Position numbers and translations under genes: made by a program. This document shows positions 41,940 to 51,898 of a DNA stretch of 64,000 nt, in pieces (the first letter of the stretch is position 1; each line of letters starts with the position of its first letter). The stretch comes from Candidatus Omnitrophota bacterium (GTDB lineage Bacteria > Omnitrophota > Gorgyraeia > Pluralincolimonadales > Pluralincolimonadaceae). The notes below the pieces were generated by a model. The model had not been told where the DNA came from. It saw only the letters and a list, made by a program, of their open reading frames with translations, and made no database searches. Location: positions 1-64,000 of the forward strand of contig JBAZFB010000005.1 in NCBI GenBank assembly GCA_041653595.1, given 5' to 3'.

Positions 41940-43331
41940 ATGAATGTTTTACTGGTAAAGCCCTATAACCTTAGCGATCATATCCAGCCTTCCCTGGGCC
42001 TGGGCTATTTAGCCGAGTCGTGCAGGAGGGCCGGGCATAATGTGACGATACTCGATTGCATTAAAAAGGGCATGAAGGCGGATGCCTTGATCCATATGGT
42101 CAAAGAGGTAAAGCCCGACGTCGTCGGTTTCCAATGCTATACGTTCGATCTGAAATTCGTCAAGGAGGCCCTGGAAGGATGCAAAAACCTGAAGCCAGGC
42201 TTGATAACTGTCCTGGGCGGGCCGCATCCTTCTGCCGCCCCCGAAGAGAGCTTTAAGTATTTCGGCGCTTCTTTGGATTTTATCTTCGTAGGGGAAGCCG
42301 AAAAAGGCCTTCCTATGTTGCTGGAAAGGCTGGAAAGAAAAGGACCCCGGGACCTTTCGGATATCCCCGGGTTAGGATGGAGAGAGGACGGCCGTGTTCG
42401 CATAAATCCCCAGATATTCGTTGAAGACCTGGACAGCTTGGGCATGCCGGCATGGGACCTTATCCGGCCCGAGGAATATCCCGAATGCCAGCACGGCGCC
42501 GTTTTCCGGAAGTTCCCCATAGCGCCTATAATGGTCACCCGCGGTTGCCCTTTTTCCTGCACGTTTTGCGCGGGGAACATAATAGGGGGGAAAAAGATAC
42601 GGAAACATAGCGTGGATTTCATTCTCGGGCAGATCAAGTATCTGTATGATAAGCATGGCATACGGGAATTCCATATTATAGATGATAACTTTACTTTTGA
42701 CAGGGCCTACGCAAAGGAATTACTGCGGAAACTCGCCGATCTGCACTTGGATATAAGCTGGGCAACTCCAAACGGGGTCCGCATAGACTGTCTGGACGAA
42801 GAAATGCTTGTGCTGATGAAAAAAAGCGGCCTTTACCTTATTTCATTAGGGATAGAATCAGGCTCAGACAGGGTACTTGCCTTAATGAAGAAAGGGACCA
42901 CCACCGATAAGATACGGAAGGGGATAGATATGATCCGCCGGTTTAAGATAGATGTGGCGGGATTTTTTATCGTGGGCTTCCCGGGTGAGAAAGAAGAGGA
43001 TATCAGGAAAACGATACGTTTTTCGCTTGATCTGGGTTTGATCAGGGCGAATTATTTTACATACCTGCCTTTTCCCGGCACGGCCAGTTATAAGAAATTG
43101 GCTTCAGGGGGGAAATTGGGCGGCGTTGACTGGGACAGGTTTTATTTTATGAGCGCCCCGTACGCGGGAGACGGCTTGAGCCAAAAACAGGTCAAATCTT
43201 TGCAGCGCGAAGCTTTCTTAAGATTTTATATGCGGCCGGGAATAATGATAAAGAACATATTGGCGATCAAGTCTCCGCGGCATTTCAAGTTCCTCCTGAA
43301 GAGGTTCTTCCATTGGGTCATCATGACATGA
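41940..43331 (+). CDS. B12-binding-type radical SAM protein, 463 aa
   Basis: VLLVKPYNLSDHIQPSLGLGYL and VLGGPHPSAAPEE mark the B12-binding-like domain. The cluster motif TRGCPFSCTFC has Cys203, Cys207 and Cys210. GIESGSDRVLALMKKG and FFIVGFPGEKEED are typical of the superfamily. It sits right after a similar gene and overlaps a membrane glycosyltransferase gene. The tandem pair may act on the same molecule; no substrate can be named. Confidence 0.85.
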   Translation: MNVLLVKPYNLSDHIQPSLGLGYLAESCRRAGHNVTILDCIKKGMKADALIHMVKEVKPDVVGFQCYTFDLKFVKEALEGCKNLKPGLITVLGGPHPSAAPEESFKYFGASLDFIFVGEAEKGLPMLLERLERKGPRDLSDIPGLGWREDGRVRINPQIFVEDLDSLGMPAWDLIRPEEYPECQHGAVFRKFPIAPIMVTRGCPFSCTFCAGNIIGGKKIRKHSVDFILGQIKYLYDKHGIREFHIIDDNFTFDRAYAKELLRKLADLHLDISWATPNGVRIDCLDEEMLVLMKKSGLYLISLGIESGSDRVLALMKKGTTTDKIRKGIDMIRRFKIDVAGFFIVGFPGEKEEDIRKTIRFSLDLGLIRANYFTYLPFPGTASYKKLASGGKLGGVDWDRFYFMSAPYAGDGLSQKQVKSLQREAFLRFYMRPGIMIKNILAIKSPRHFKFLLKRFFHWVIMT

Positions 43332-44620
43332 AAAAAGTGATATCGATCGCCTTGGCGATCTTTGCCATTGCCCTGTTGCCGCGGCTTTATGTAGCCCTTT
43401 CTGACAGGCAGGTCTTTACACCCGACTCCATTTATTACAACGGACTCGCCGGGAACATTCTCGAGGGCAAGGGATTCAGCGTGGGCGGGAAGCCTACCAC
43501 TTTCAAAGAGCCGTTTTATCCTTTTTTTCTGGCGGCGGTATATCATATATTCGGCAATAACTACGCGGCCGTTAAAGTTATCCAGGCGATCATAGGCGCG
43601 CTGACATGCGTAATAATTTTTATGATAGCAAGGCGATTATTCGACGCCAAAACAGCCGTTTTGGGCGCGTTGATAGGCTGTTTTTATCCGGCATTTATTA
43701 GAACTACGGAACTTATGATAACAGAGCTCCTTTATACTTTTTTGCTTATCTCTATCATATTCTTCCTTCTAAGGTATATCCAGGGCGGCGGTTATGGGAA
43801 TTTGGCCTTTTGCGGGGCCGCGCTGGGGATAGCTTCGCTCACGCGCTCTGTTATAGTCCTGCTTCCCGTTTTTATCCTTCTGTTGGCGGGAAAGATCTTT
43901 CTCTCCCAGGCCCGCAGCGTCAAAAAGTATATTATAAGCGCGGCCATCCTGCTTGCTTTTTTTATACTGCCGATAGCTCCCTGGACCGTCAGGAACTGGA
44001 AAGTGGCCCATCGTTTTATCCCCATTTCCACCACGATGGGAATAGGGCTTTATAGCTCATATGTGCCCAAAGAGGGGAAATTATACGGCTTTATCGCCAG
44101 TGATGAAGTCGTGGAAAAGTCCAGGTCATTAGGATCTGAGGCCGCGCAAAGCGATTTCCTGGCAAAAGAGGCGCTAAAATATATAAAAAACAACCCTCTC
44201 CGCGTTCTAAAACTGGAGGTACTAAAAACCGTTTACTTCTGGAGCGTCTTCGATTGGGAGATCCTGGGTAACGGCGTGTATAATTACATGTATGCGTTCA
44301 TTATGCCGTTTTTCATCTTAGGCATATTCGTTAATTCCAAAAGGTCCTGGGAGCTGGCCCCGGTCTATCTGCCTATTATCTATTCTTTTTGCGTTTCTTT
44401 GGTGTTCTACGGTTCGCCGAGGTTCCGCCTGCCTATCGAGCCGTATATTATCATGATCGGCGCCGCGGGAATTTTCCATTTTATCCGCAGGTCCAGGAAT
44501 AAGATTCTTCCCGGCCTATTAATAAGCGGTTACTTTATGTTGAACGTATGTTTTTATGCGGCCTCATATGAAACAAAAGTGTTCTTCAGGTCCATATTCC
44601 AAAAGATAGGGCTCTGGTAG
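43328..44620 (+). CDS. GT39/PMT-like integral membrane glycosyltransferase, 430 aa
   Basis: About ten hydrophobic segments run through the protein. The first loop has DRQVFTPDSIYYNGLAGNIL, where the Asp of PDS fits the catalytic Asp of ArnT/PMT family GT-C enzymes, followed by FKEPFYPFF. ATG 43328 overlaps the previous stop. Such enzymes move a sugar from a polyprenyl phosphate to a periplasmic acceptor and could use the product of the DPM-like enzyme at 39084. Confidence 0.8.
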   Translation: MKKVISIALAIFAIALLPRLYVALSDRQVFTPDSIYYNGLAGNILEGKGFSVGGKPTTFKEPFYPFFLAAVYHIFGNNYAAVKVIQAIIGALTCVIIFMIARRLFDAKTAVLGALIGCFYPAFIRTTELMITELLYTFLLISIIFFLLRYIQGGGYGNLAFCGAALGIASLTRSVIVLLPVFILLLAGKIFLSQARSVKKYIISAAILLAFFILPIAPWTVRNWKVAHRFIPISTTMGIGLYSSYVPKEGKLYGFIASDEVVEKSRSLGSEAAQSDFLAKEALKYIKNNPLRVLKLEVLKTVYFWSVFDWEILGNGVYNYMYAFIMPFFILGIFVNSKRSWELAPVYLPIIYSFCVSLVFYGSPRFRLPIEPYIIMIGAAGIFHFIRRSRNKILPGLLISGYFMLNVCFYAASYETKVFFRSIFQKIGLW

Positions 44621-45583
44621 ATGTTAAATGAAGAGTTGAAGGATAAATTGGCTTGTCCGGGCTGTTTGGGGGACCTGTCATTCGGCGAAGGGGACTTTAC
44701 TTGTAATAAGTGCCGCAGGAAATACCCTGTGGTCGACGGCATCCCTGTACTGATAAATGAGGACAAAAGCTTATTCAGGATAAAGGATTTCCTGGGCAGG
44801 TCTTCGACTACCATCGAGTTAAGCGGCTTTAATAAAGGGTTACTGAGGAAGATATGGAGCAGGGTCACCCCGGAGCTTACCCTTAATATTTACAGCAAAA
44901 GAAATTTCAAAAAATTCATCAAAGAGGCATGTGATTCCGCGGCGAGGCCCGCGATATTGGTCATCGGGGGAGGAGTTTTGGGCTCGGGCCTGGCGGAAAT
45001 TACCAAAAATGACAAAATAGTGCTCATCGAGAGCGACGTTTCTTTCGGCCCGCGGACGCAAATAATTTGCGACGCGCACAACCTGCCGTTCGTCGATTCT
45101 TCCCTCGACGGAGTGATCGCGCAGGCAGTGCTCGAGCATGTCACGGACCCGTACAAATGCGTAAGCGAGATATACCGCGTCTTGAGACCGAAAGGGCTTG
45201 TGTATAGCGAAGTCCCTTTTATGCAGCAAGTCCATATGGGGAGATATGATTTTACAAGGTTCACCGATTTGGGGCACAGGAGGCTTTTTAGGAATTTCGA
45301 GGAGATAGAAAGGGGCGTAGCCGGAGGGCCTGCCAGCGCCCTGGCGTGGAGCCTCAGGTATTTTTTTGTGAGTTTTACCGACTCCCGTTTAATCAAAAAG
45401 ATATTAAGCGCGTTCTCTATTTTCGCGTTCTTTTGGATCAAATATTTCGATTTTTGTCTTGTAAAAAAGGCCTCTTCCGCCGACGCGGCCGGAGGGTTCT
45501 ATTTCCTCGGGAGAAAAAGCGATAAGACCGTGACGGATACCGAAATAGTCTCGCTCTATAAGGCAAAGGGCAAAGGATCTTGA
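44621..45583 (+). CDS. Methyltransferase with Trm112-like zinc ribbon, 320 aa
   Basis: Four cysteines at 12, 15, 28 and 31 (CPGC ... CNKC) with YPVVDGIPVLI make a Trm112-like N-terminal domain. The methyltransferase half has VIGGGVLGSGLAEI in place of the usual glycine loop and AQAVLEHVTDPYKC. A hydrophobic stretch precedes the C-terminus. It begins right after the GT39 stop. The changed SAM loop lowers certainty about activity; the target is unknown. Confidence 0.77.
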   Translation: MLNEELKDKLACPGCLGDLSFGEGDFTCNKCRRKYPVVDGIPVLINEDKSLFRIKDFLGRSSTTIELSGFNKGLLRKIWSRVTPELTLNIYSKRNFKKFIKEACDSAARPAILVIGGGVLGSGLAEITKNDKIVLIESDVSFGPRTQIICDAHNLPFVDSSLDGVIAQAVLEHVTDPYKCVSEIYRVLRPKGLVYSEVPFMQQVHMGRYDFTRFTDLGHRRLFRNFEEIERGVAGGPASALAWSLRYFFVSFTDSRLIKKILSAFSIFAFFWIKYFDFCLVKKASSADAAGGFYFLGRKSDKTVTDTEIVSLYKAKGKGS

Positions 45584-46998
45584 ATAAAATAGCGATATTT
45601 GCATATATTTTACTGGGGATCGCCCTCGGCTTTATTTTGACGTTTTATACCGCCGGTTTATTCGTTCTATCCCTTTTTTTGGCGTCACTGCTCGTAATAA
45701 AACTGTTTGTTAGAAAGGAATCTTCAGGTTTCCTGATAAAACTTTTCATCATAAGTTTTATCCTCAGGGCGGTAATGTGCCTGGTCAATTATAATGTAGG
45801 CCTCGAGCCTCCTTTCTGGGGAGGAGATACCCAGCCTGACGCCGCAGTCTACAACGTTAACGCTTTTTATATCGCTCATTTGCTGAAGGATAATCCCGCG
45901 GAAGAAAGTCTTGCCAGGGCCAGGGACCCGTTCTTGGACAGGATGCTTGATAAGACGCGATACTTCCATGACAACAGGCTGCCTGACCTCGGCGGATACC
46001 AATTCGACAGCAATGTTTTTGGGTTGGGGGTTTTGTATGCGTGGCTCGGCTATGCGCCGGTCGCGGCTAAAATGACCAACAGCCTTATTTGCTGCTTAAG
46101 CATTATTCTCGTGTATTTGATCTCCCGCCGGCTCTTTGGAGAGGAGAAGCCCTCGCGTATCGCCGCCGTCATTTTTGCGTTCTTCCCGTCTATTTTCTAC
46201 TGGTCTGTCACGGGTTTACGCGACAGCGTCAGTAATTTTTTGCTTTTGGCTTATTTATTATTCCTTGTCAAACTGATCGCGGAAAAGAAGTTTAAATATA
46301 TATTCTGGGCCCTGTTTTTTATATATTTATCGAACCTCTTCAGGACTAAGTTATCAATATCATTATTGGCAGGATTGGGCGTGGTTTCTGTATTCAGCCT
46401 TCTAAAAGCGCTTAAGGTAGGGAAAAACACTATTCTAAGGGTATCTTTGATCTTCGCCGTATATTTTATCTTAGTGTTTGTATTTGCGGATAGGACCGTG
46501 ATAACCTCAAAGATCGTAAATACCGCTAATTTCATAGCCCGTGTTAACCTTGCCCAGGTCGTTTCTGAGGGGGCATTCCATCCTTCTCAGACAAATTACA
46601 GGATATATTCAGATCTGGTTTACCAGCAGGGTAAGCTGACGCCCGGAGACGTCTTTTCTTTCGGATACCTGGCGACTATCCTAAAAGCGATCTTATATTT
46701 TTTCTTTGCGCCGTTCCCGTTCGGGAACTGGACCTTGAGCTTCCTGCCTTTTTATCCGCAGGTCATTTATTGGTATTTAATGGCCCCGTTCGCCGTAAGG
46801 GGATGGCTGCTTTTCTTAAAGAAAGATAAATATGCCTCGCTTGCCGTCACGGCTTTACTCTTGATACTTATCCTGCCTGCCGCTCTTTTCGAAAGCAATA
46901 TAGGGACTGCTTTCCGGCATAAGGATATGTTTATGCCTGTCGCTTTCATGTTCGCGGCTTATGCCCTTACAAGACAGCAGGCGGTCAATCGCTGCTAA
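45580..46998 (+). CDS. Multi-pass membrane protein, GT39-like glycosyltransferase candidate, 472 aa
   Basis: About eleven membrane segments are visible, with a large loop after the second (LEPPFWGGDTQPDAAVY) that carries acidic residues at the place of the GT-C active site. The start is TTG 45580, overlapping the previous stop (TTGA), with AAAGG upstream; no in-frame ATG suits better. It may be a polyprenyl-phosphate-sugar transferase or a polymerase-like protein. Confidence 0.7.
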   Translation: MNKIAIFAYILLGIALGFILTFYTAGLFVLSLFLASLLVIKLFVRKESSGFLIKLFIISFILRAVMCLVNYNVGLEPPFWGGDTQPDAAVYNVNAFYIAHLLKDNPAEESLARARDPFLDRMLDKTRYFHDNRLPDLGGYQFDSNVFGLGVLYAWLGYAPVAAKMTNSLICCLSIILVYLISRRLFGEEKPSRIAAVIFAFFPSIFYWSVTGLRDSVSNFLLLAYLLFLVKLIAEKKFKYIFWALFFIYLSNLFRTKLSISLLAGLGVVSVFSLLKALKVGKNTILRVSLIFAVYFILVFVFADRTVITSKIVNTANFIARVNLAQVVSEGAFHPSQTNYRIYSDLVYQQGKLTPGDVFSFGYLATILKAILYFFFAPFPFGNWTLSFLPFYPQVIYWYLMAPFAVRGWLLFLKKDKYASLAVTALLLILILPAALFESNIGTAFRHKDMFMPVAFMFAAYALTRQQAVNRC

Positions 46999-48194
46999 TG
47001 AAGAACATCCTGTATATAACTTATGACGGATTATTGGACCCGGTCGCGAAATCCCAGGTCTTGCCGTACCTGTCGGGATTGTCGAAAAAGGGATTTCTTG
47101 TTTCCGTCATCAGTTTTGAGAAGGAAAACAGGACAAGAACAGGAAAAGACGCTGACAGGACAAGGGCGGACCTGGAAAGAAATAACGTTTTTTGGAAAGC
47201 GTTAAAATACCACAAATCCCCGCCGGTCCCCGCGACTATTTTTGATATTATAACGGGTTTTTATTCGGCATTGTCGGGTCCCCGCAGGGACGATCTTGGG
47301 CTCATACACGCCAGGGGATACATTCCGGCCCTGTTGGGGGTTTCACTGAAATGGGTCAGCGGTAAAAAACTTATATTCGACATGCGGGGCTTTTGGCCGG
47401 ACGAGAAAGTCGACGCGAAGGCCTGGAGGGAAGACAGCCCGATCTACGCTTTATTCAAGAAGATCGAAAGGATGCTCATAAACAGAAGCGACGAGATCGT
47501 TGTCTTGACCGTGGCCGCAGAAAAATACCTGAGGAAGGATTTCCCCGGGGCCGCAATTTCGGTAATCCCGTGCTGTGTAGATACCGGGCTCTTTGCGCCG
47601 AAACCGCGGGGGGATATCATACCCGATAAGGCAAAAGACAGGTTCATTTTGATATATTTAGGCAGCACGGGGACCTTTTATGATCTGGACGGGATGGCCC
47701 TATTTTTTAAGGCCTTAAAAAACAAGAATCATAAGGCCTATTTCTGGCTGGTCACGAACTCGGCGGTCAAAGATGTCGAAGGCGTCATGTTTGGACACGG
47801 TATAGACAGGAATGATTTTGCGGTAACCAATTTAGATTACAGGGATATCCCGTCTGCCTTATCAGGCTCGGACCTGTCCATAATGTTCTATAAACGCCGG
47901 CTTTCCTCTCGGGGTTGTTCCCCCATAAAGTTTGCCGAAAGCTTGTCTTGCGGCTTGCCCGTAGTCATTAATTCCGGAATCGGCGATACGGAGGAGTTCA
48001 TAAACAAAGAAAAAGTAGGCGTGATCGCGGATGTTTCAAGCCCCGGAGGGGTCGAAAAGGCCGTCGAAAAAGCATCGGAATTATTATCGGAAGGGGAAGA
48101 CCTCAGTAAAAGATGCAGGTTTGCGGCGGAAAAATATTTTTCACTCGAATATGCAGTTGATAAGTACAGCATGATTTATCGAAGGTTATTGTGA
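46998..48194 (+). CDS. Family 4 glycosyltransferase, 398 aa
   Basis: The GT-B pattern is clear from ILYITYDGLLDPVAKSQ at the start, IHARGYIPALL, FDMRGFWPDE and ILIYLGSTGTFYDL at the start of the second domain. The final GCSPIKFAESLSCGLPVV replaces the usual EX7E with a related form. It overlaps its neighbour by one base (TAATG). Donor and linkage are unknown. Confidence 0.87.
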   Translation: MKNILYITYDGLLDPVAKSQVLPYLSGLSKKGFLVSVISFEKENRTRTGKDADRTRADLERNNVFWKALKYHKSPPVPATIFDIITGFYSALSGPRRDDLGLIHARGYIPALLGVSLKWVSGKKLIFDMRGFWPDEKVDAKAWREDSPIYALFKKIERMLINRSDEIVVLTVAAEKYLRKDFPGAAISVIPCCVDTGLFAPKPRGDIIPDKAKDRFILIYLGSTGTFYDLDGMALFFKALKNKNHKAYFWLVTNSAVKDVEGVMFGHGIDRNDFAVTNLDYRDIPSALSGSDLSIMFYKRRLSSRGCSPIKFAESLSCGLPVVINSGIGDTEEFINKEKVGVIADVSSPGGVEKAVEKASELLSEGEDLSKRCRFAAEKYFSLEYAVDKYSMIYRRLL

Positions 48195-48195
48195 A

Positions 48196-49287
48196 ATGAG
48201 GATATTATTTTGGGTCCCATATCCGCACGAGGGAGCAAGCAACAGGTATAGGATAGAGCAGTACCTCCCTTATTTAAAAAAGGAAGGCATATCCGCCGAC
48301 ATCCATCCCTTTTGGAACAGCGCCGCATTCAAGGTTTTATATGAAAAGGGGAACTATTTAACGAAAATATTTTTCTTTTTAACGGGGACAGCCTACCGCT
48401 TTCTGGACATATTCCGGCTGCCCCGGTACGACGTCGTTTTTATACACAGAGAGGCTTTTCCGCTCGGCAGCTGTTTCTTCGAATCGGTTGTGAGTTTTGT
48501 CAGAAAACCGGTAATATTCGATTTTGATGACGCAATATTCCTGCCTTTTACCAGCCCGCAGAATAATTTTGTAGAAAAGTACAAAAAACCGCAGAAAATA
48601 GCCAAGATAGTGGAACTTAGCGACTACGTGATAGCCGGAAATGACTATCTGGCCGAATTTGCGCTGCGCCATAACCGGTATGTTTCCGTGATACCCACTC
48701 CCGTCGATCTGGATAAGTATTATCCGGCCGCCAGGGACATCCGGGAAAAAGTGGTCGTTGGCTGGATAGGCAGCGTCACAACGATGGATTTCTTAAGACC
48801 GATGGCCGGCGTATTTGCGAAGTTATCGGAGCGGTTTCCCAATGTCGAATTTAAGATAGTCGGCGGGGATCTCGATAACGGTAAAATTCCGGGCGTGATC
48901 TGCGTGCCATGGTCGCTTGAAGAAGAATTAAGCCAATTGAGGACGTTTGATATAGGGATAATGCCCATGCCGGATAACGAATGGACAAGAGGGAAATGCG
49001 GGTTTAAGGCTATCCTGTATATGAGCATGGCAATACCTTCGGTATGCTCTCCGGTGGGCATGAACAAGGAGATAATAGCGGACGGGGTTAACGGTTTCTT
49101 GGCTTATGACGAAGATCAATGGCTAAAAAAACTCACTCTATTGATCGAAGACTCCGGGCTTAGGAAGAGAACGGGGATTGAAGCGAAAAAGACGGTGGAA
49201 GAAAGATATTCGGTTAAGGTAAATGCGCCTAAATTTATAGCTGTTTTAAAAGAAGCTTATAATAAAAACAGGCAGGGCCAAATATAA
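48196..49287 (+). CDS. Family 4 glycosyltransferase, 363 aa
   Basis: The N-terminus ILFWVPYPHEGASNRYRIEQ is typical of a GT4 subgroup found in exopolysaccharide loci. VVGWIGSVTTMDFL opens the second domain and CGFKAILYMSMAIPSVCS holds the sugar-nucleotide site. The gene starts one base after the preceding GT4 and ends on the first base of the second AsnB gene. Confidence 0.87.
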   Translation: MRILFWVPYPHEGASNRYRIEQYLPYLKKEGISADIHPFWNSAAFKVLYEKGNYLTKIFFFLTGTAYRFLDIFRLPRYDVVFIHREAFPLGSCFFESVVSFVRKPVIFDFDDAIFLPFTSPQNNFVEKYKKPQKIAKIVELSDYVIAGNDYLAEFALRHNRYVSVIPTPVDLDKYYPAARDIREKVVVGWIGSVTTMDFLRPMAGVFAKLSERFPNVEFKIVGGDLDNGKIPGVICVPWSLEEELSQLRTFDIGIMPMPDNEWTRGKCGFKAILYMSMAIPSVCSPVGMNKEIIADGVNGFLAYDEDQWLKKLTLLIEDSGLRKRTGIEAKKTVEERYSVKVNAPKFIAVLKEAYNKNRQGQI

Positions 49288-51188
49288 TGTGCGGTATTTG
49301 CGGGATCGTCGATCATAGAGGGGGCGGTATTACCGGAGAAAAGACGATAAATGATATGTGCAGGGAATTGAGGCACAGGGGCCCGGATGACGGGGGTATT
49401 TATCTGAACAGCGGGATGCCTTCCGTAGCCCTGGGCCATAGGAGACTAAGCATCATTGATCTGTCCCAGGCAGGCCACCAGCCGATGAGCAATGAGGACG
49501 GGTCGGTCCAGCTGGTCTTTAACGGAGAGATATATAATTACAAAGATCTAAAAGATGAACTGAAAATGAGAGGGCATATATTCAAGTCTGATTCAGACAC
49601 CGAGGTCATGGTACATCTTTACGAGACTTACGGAGAGGAGTGCGTAAGGCATCTCCGCGGCATGTTTGCTTTTGCGGTATGGGATGAAAAAAAGAAAACC
49701 CTTTTTTTGGGGAGAGACAGGATAGGGAAAAAGCCGCTTCTTTATTGTCGATCAGGGAATATTTTTTGTTTTGGGTCTGAATTTTCATCAATTTTGGCAA
49801 GCGGTTTAATCAATAAAAGTATAAATCTCAAGGCGGTTAATTATTATATGAATTTCGGTTATGTGCCGGCCCCGTTCACGATCTATAACGGCATCTTTAA
49901 GCTTCCGGCGGCGCATACCTTGACATTGAAAGACGGAAATATCCGCCTGGAACGGTACTGGCAGGTTGATTATTCCGGCAAAATAAATATTTCGGAAGAA
50001 GAGGCCTCGGAGGAAGTCTTAAGATTGCTCAAAGAAGCGGTAAAAATCAGGTTATACAGCGATGTGCCCTTGGGGGCCTTCTTAAGCGGAGGAATCGACT
50101 CAAGCGCGGTAGTAGGCCTGATGAGCCAGGTATCCGGCGCTAAAGTAAAGACTTTTTCAATAGGTTTTGAGGAATCCGATTACAACGAGCTTAAATACGC
50201 AAGGATGGTCGCGGGAAAATTCGCGACGGAACATCACGAGTTTATCGTGAAACCTAACGCACTTGAGATCCTTCCTTTGTTGGTAGAAAGGTACGGGGAA
50301 CCTTATGCCGACTCCTCCTGTATACCTACTTATTACGTCTGCCGGGAGACAAGGCGGTTCGTGACGGTAGCCCTGAACGGCGACGGCGGCGACGAGGCAT
50401 TCGGAGGGTATGAGAGATACCAGGCAATGCTGATCTCGGAAAACCTGCAAAAATTACCCATTTATTTAAGAAACATGATAAGCGGGTTAGCGGGCATCCT
50501 GCCCGATTCTGTAAACCAAAAAGATACGCTCAGGCGGTTAAAGAGATTTTTAGGCAGCGCGGGGCTGCCGGCGGGAGAGAGGTACCTGAGGTGGGCAGGT
50601 ATCCTGGGGGAGGTCCGCCCGGATGAGTTGTATTCGGACGAGTTTTTAAAAGAGACCCGTTCAGCCGGTCCTTTAGCTATCCTGGAACCGTACTTAAACT
50701 GCCCCGGCAAACCGGATCTGCTGGACCGCCTTCTTTTGGCCGATACCTCGACGTACCTGCCCGATGACCTGCTGGTCAAGGTTGATATAGCCAGTATGGC
50801 TAACTCCCTCGAAGCAAGGTCTCCGTTCCTCGACCATAAACTCATCGAGTTCGCCGCAAAGCTGCCTTCCGATCTTAAGATCAGGGGGGCCGCAAAGAAA
50901 TACATCCTGCGAAAGGCCGTCAAAGGGCTGCTTCCGGAAGAAAATATCCGCAGGAGAAAGATGGGGTTCGGCATGCCGGTCGGGCAATGGTTCAGAGGGG
51001 AACTCAAAGGTTTCTTATGCGACACAGTGCTTTCCGCGGCCTCTCTTAAAAGGGGGTATTTTAAACCCGGTGCGGTAAAGAGGATGGTCGAAGACCATAT
51101 CTCCGGGAAAAAAGATTACGCTTTCCAGTTATGGGCGATCTTGATGCTCGAATTGTGGCACAAAAAATTCATGGATTCCGCGATATGA
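49287..51188 (+). CDS. asnB: Asparagine synthase-type glutamine amidotransferase, 633 aa
   Basis: Full AsnB architecture: MCGICGIVDHRGG with Cys2, HRRLSIIDLSQAGHQP, FNGEIYNY and SDTEV in the glutaminase; FLSGGIDSSAVVG and LNGDGGDEAFGGYERY in the synthetase. It is 70 residues longer than the copy at 4168. AsnB relatives of this type sit in many exopolysaccharide loci and probably amidate a sugar acid. It overlaps a transglutaminase-like gene downstream. Confidence 0.9.
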   Translation: MCGICGIVDHRGGGITGEKTINDMCRELRHRGPDDGGIYLNSGMPSVALGHRRLSIIDLSQAGHQPMSNEDGSVQLVFNGEIYNYKDLKDELKMRGHIFKSDSDTEVMVHLYETYGEECVRHLRGMFAFAVWDEKKKTLFLGRDRIGKKPLLYCRSGNIFCFGSEFSSILASGLINKSINLKAVNYYMNFGYVPAPFTIYNGIFKLPAAHTLTLKDGNIRLERYWQVDYSGKINISEEEASEEVLRLLKEAVKIRLYSDVPLGAFLSGGIDSSAVVGLMSQVSGAKVKTFSIGFEESDYNELKYARMVAGKFATEHHEFIVKPNALEILPLLVERYGEPYADSSCIPTYYVCRETRRFVTVALNGDGGDEAFGGYERYQAMLISENLQKLPIYLRNMISGLAGILPDSVNQKDTLRRLKRFLGSAGLPAGERYLRWAGILGEVRPDELYSDEFLKETRSAGPLAILEPYLNCPGKPDLLDRLLLADTSTYLPDDLLVKVDIASMANSLEARSPFLDHKLIEFAAKLPSDLKIRGAAKKYILRKAVKGLLPEENIRRRKMGFGMPVGQWFRGELKGFLCDTVLSAASLKRGYFKPGAVKRMVEDHISGKKDYAFQLWAILMLELWHKKFMDSAI

Positions 51189-51898
51189 AAAAATGCAGAT
51201 ACTGGCTGCTGGGCTGCGCAGCCGTTTTGGCCGTAACAGCGCTCCTCCTTAACCTGGAGGTCACGACCTTACAGGGAGTAAATTATAAAGTCCGCACCGT
51301 TAAGCTGCCTTTATACCTAAAATTACTGGATTTCTATGACAGGCATTATAATTATGGGGTCCTGGCGAAGAAGATAGTCTCGGGCGCCAAAAGCGACGAA
51401 GATAAGGCGATGAAGATATTTGAATGGACACGCGCAAACATAAGGGACAATCCGAAGGAATTACCCATAATAGACGATCATGTCTGGCATATCATTATAA
51501 GGGGATACGCGGTTGACGACCAGTTCCAGGATGTTTTTACCACCCTTTGTAACTACGCAAACATCAATTCCTTCTTTTATGACGTATATTCAGAAACGGG
51601 GGAGGGGAGGAAACCTTTGTCGTTCGTGAACTTAAGGGGTACGTGGGCCGTTTTTGACGTCTATAACGGCGTTTATTTCGTGAACAAAAAAGGCCAGATA
51701 GCCGGCATTTCAGACTTATCCGGGGGAGACTGGAAAGCCGTCAGCGGCATTAAAAGAGATATCCCCGGTAACTATGACAAGTTTTTCAAAAATTTAAATT
51801 CTATAAACTTTCAGAAATGGAGGCTAAGCAGGGGCGCGATCCAATCTCCGCTTAGGAGATTTATGTATTTCATGAAAAAACCGGTCAGCACGGACTAG
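51185..51898 (+). CDS. Membrane-anchored transglutaminase-like protein without Cys-His, 237 aa
   Basis: An N-terminal signal anchor (WLLGCAAVLAVTALLL) precedes a domain with the layout of transglutaminase-like proteases. In GYAVDDQFQDVFTTLCNYA the expected catalytic Cys is Val, and the His region reads SFVNLRGTWAVFDVYNG, without His. The final Asp is kept. ATG 51185 overlaps the AsnB stop. A non-catalytic, glycan- or peptide-binding role outside the membrane seems likely; the fold assignment is by eye. Confidence 0.6.
   Translation: MKKCRYWLLGCAAVLAVTALLLNLEVTTLQGVNYKVRTVKLPLYLKLLDFYDRHYNYGVLAKKIVSGAKSDEDKAMKIFEWTRANIRDNPKELPIIDDHVWHIIIRGYAVDDQFQDVFTTLCNYANINSFFYDVYSETGEGRKPLSFVNLRGTWAVFDVYNGVYFVNKKGQIAGISDLSGGDWKAVSGIKRDIPGNYDKFFKNLNSINFQKWRLSRGAIQSPLRRFMYFMKKPVSTD

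Noticed and set aside
47709..47720. Palindrome TTAAGGCCTTAA inside a GT4 gene
   Set aside because: A single short palindrome without loop or partner copies; expected by chance.
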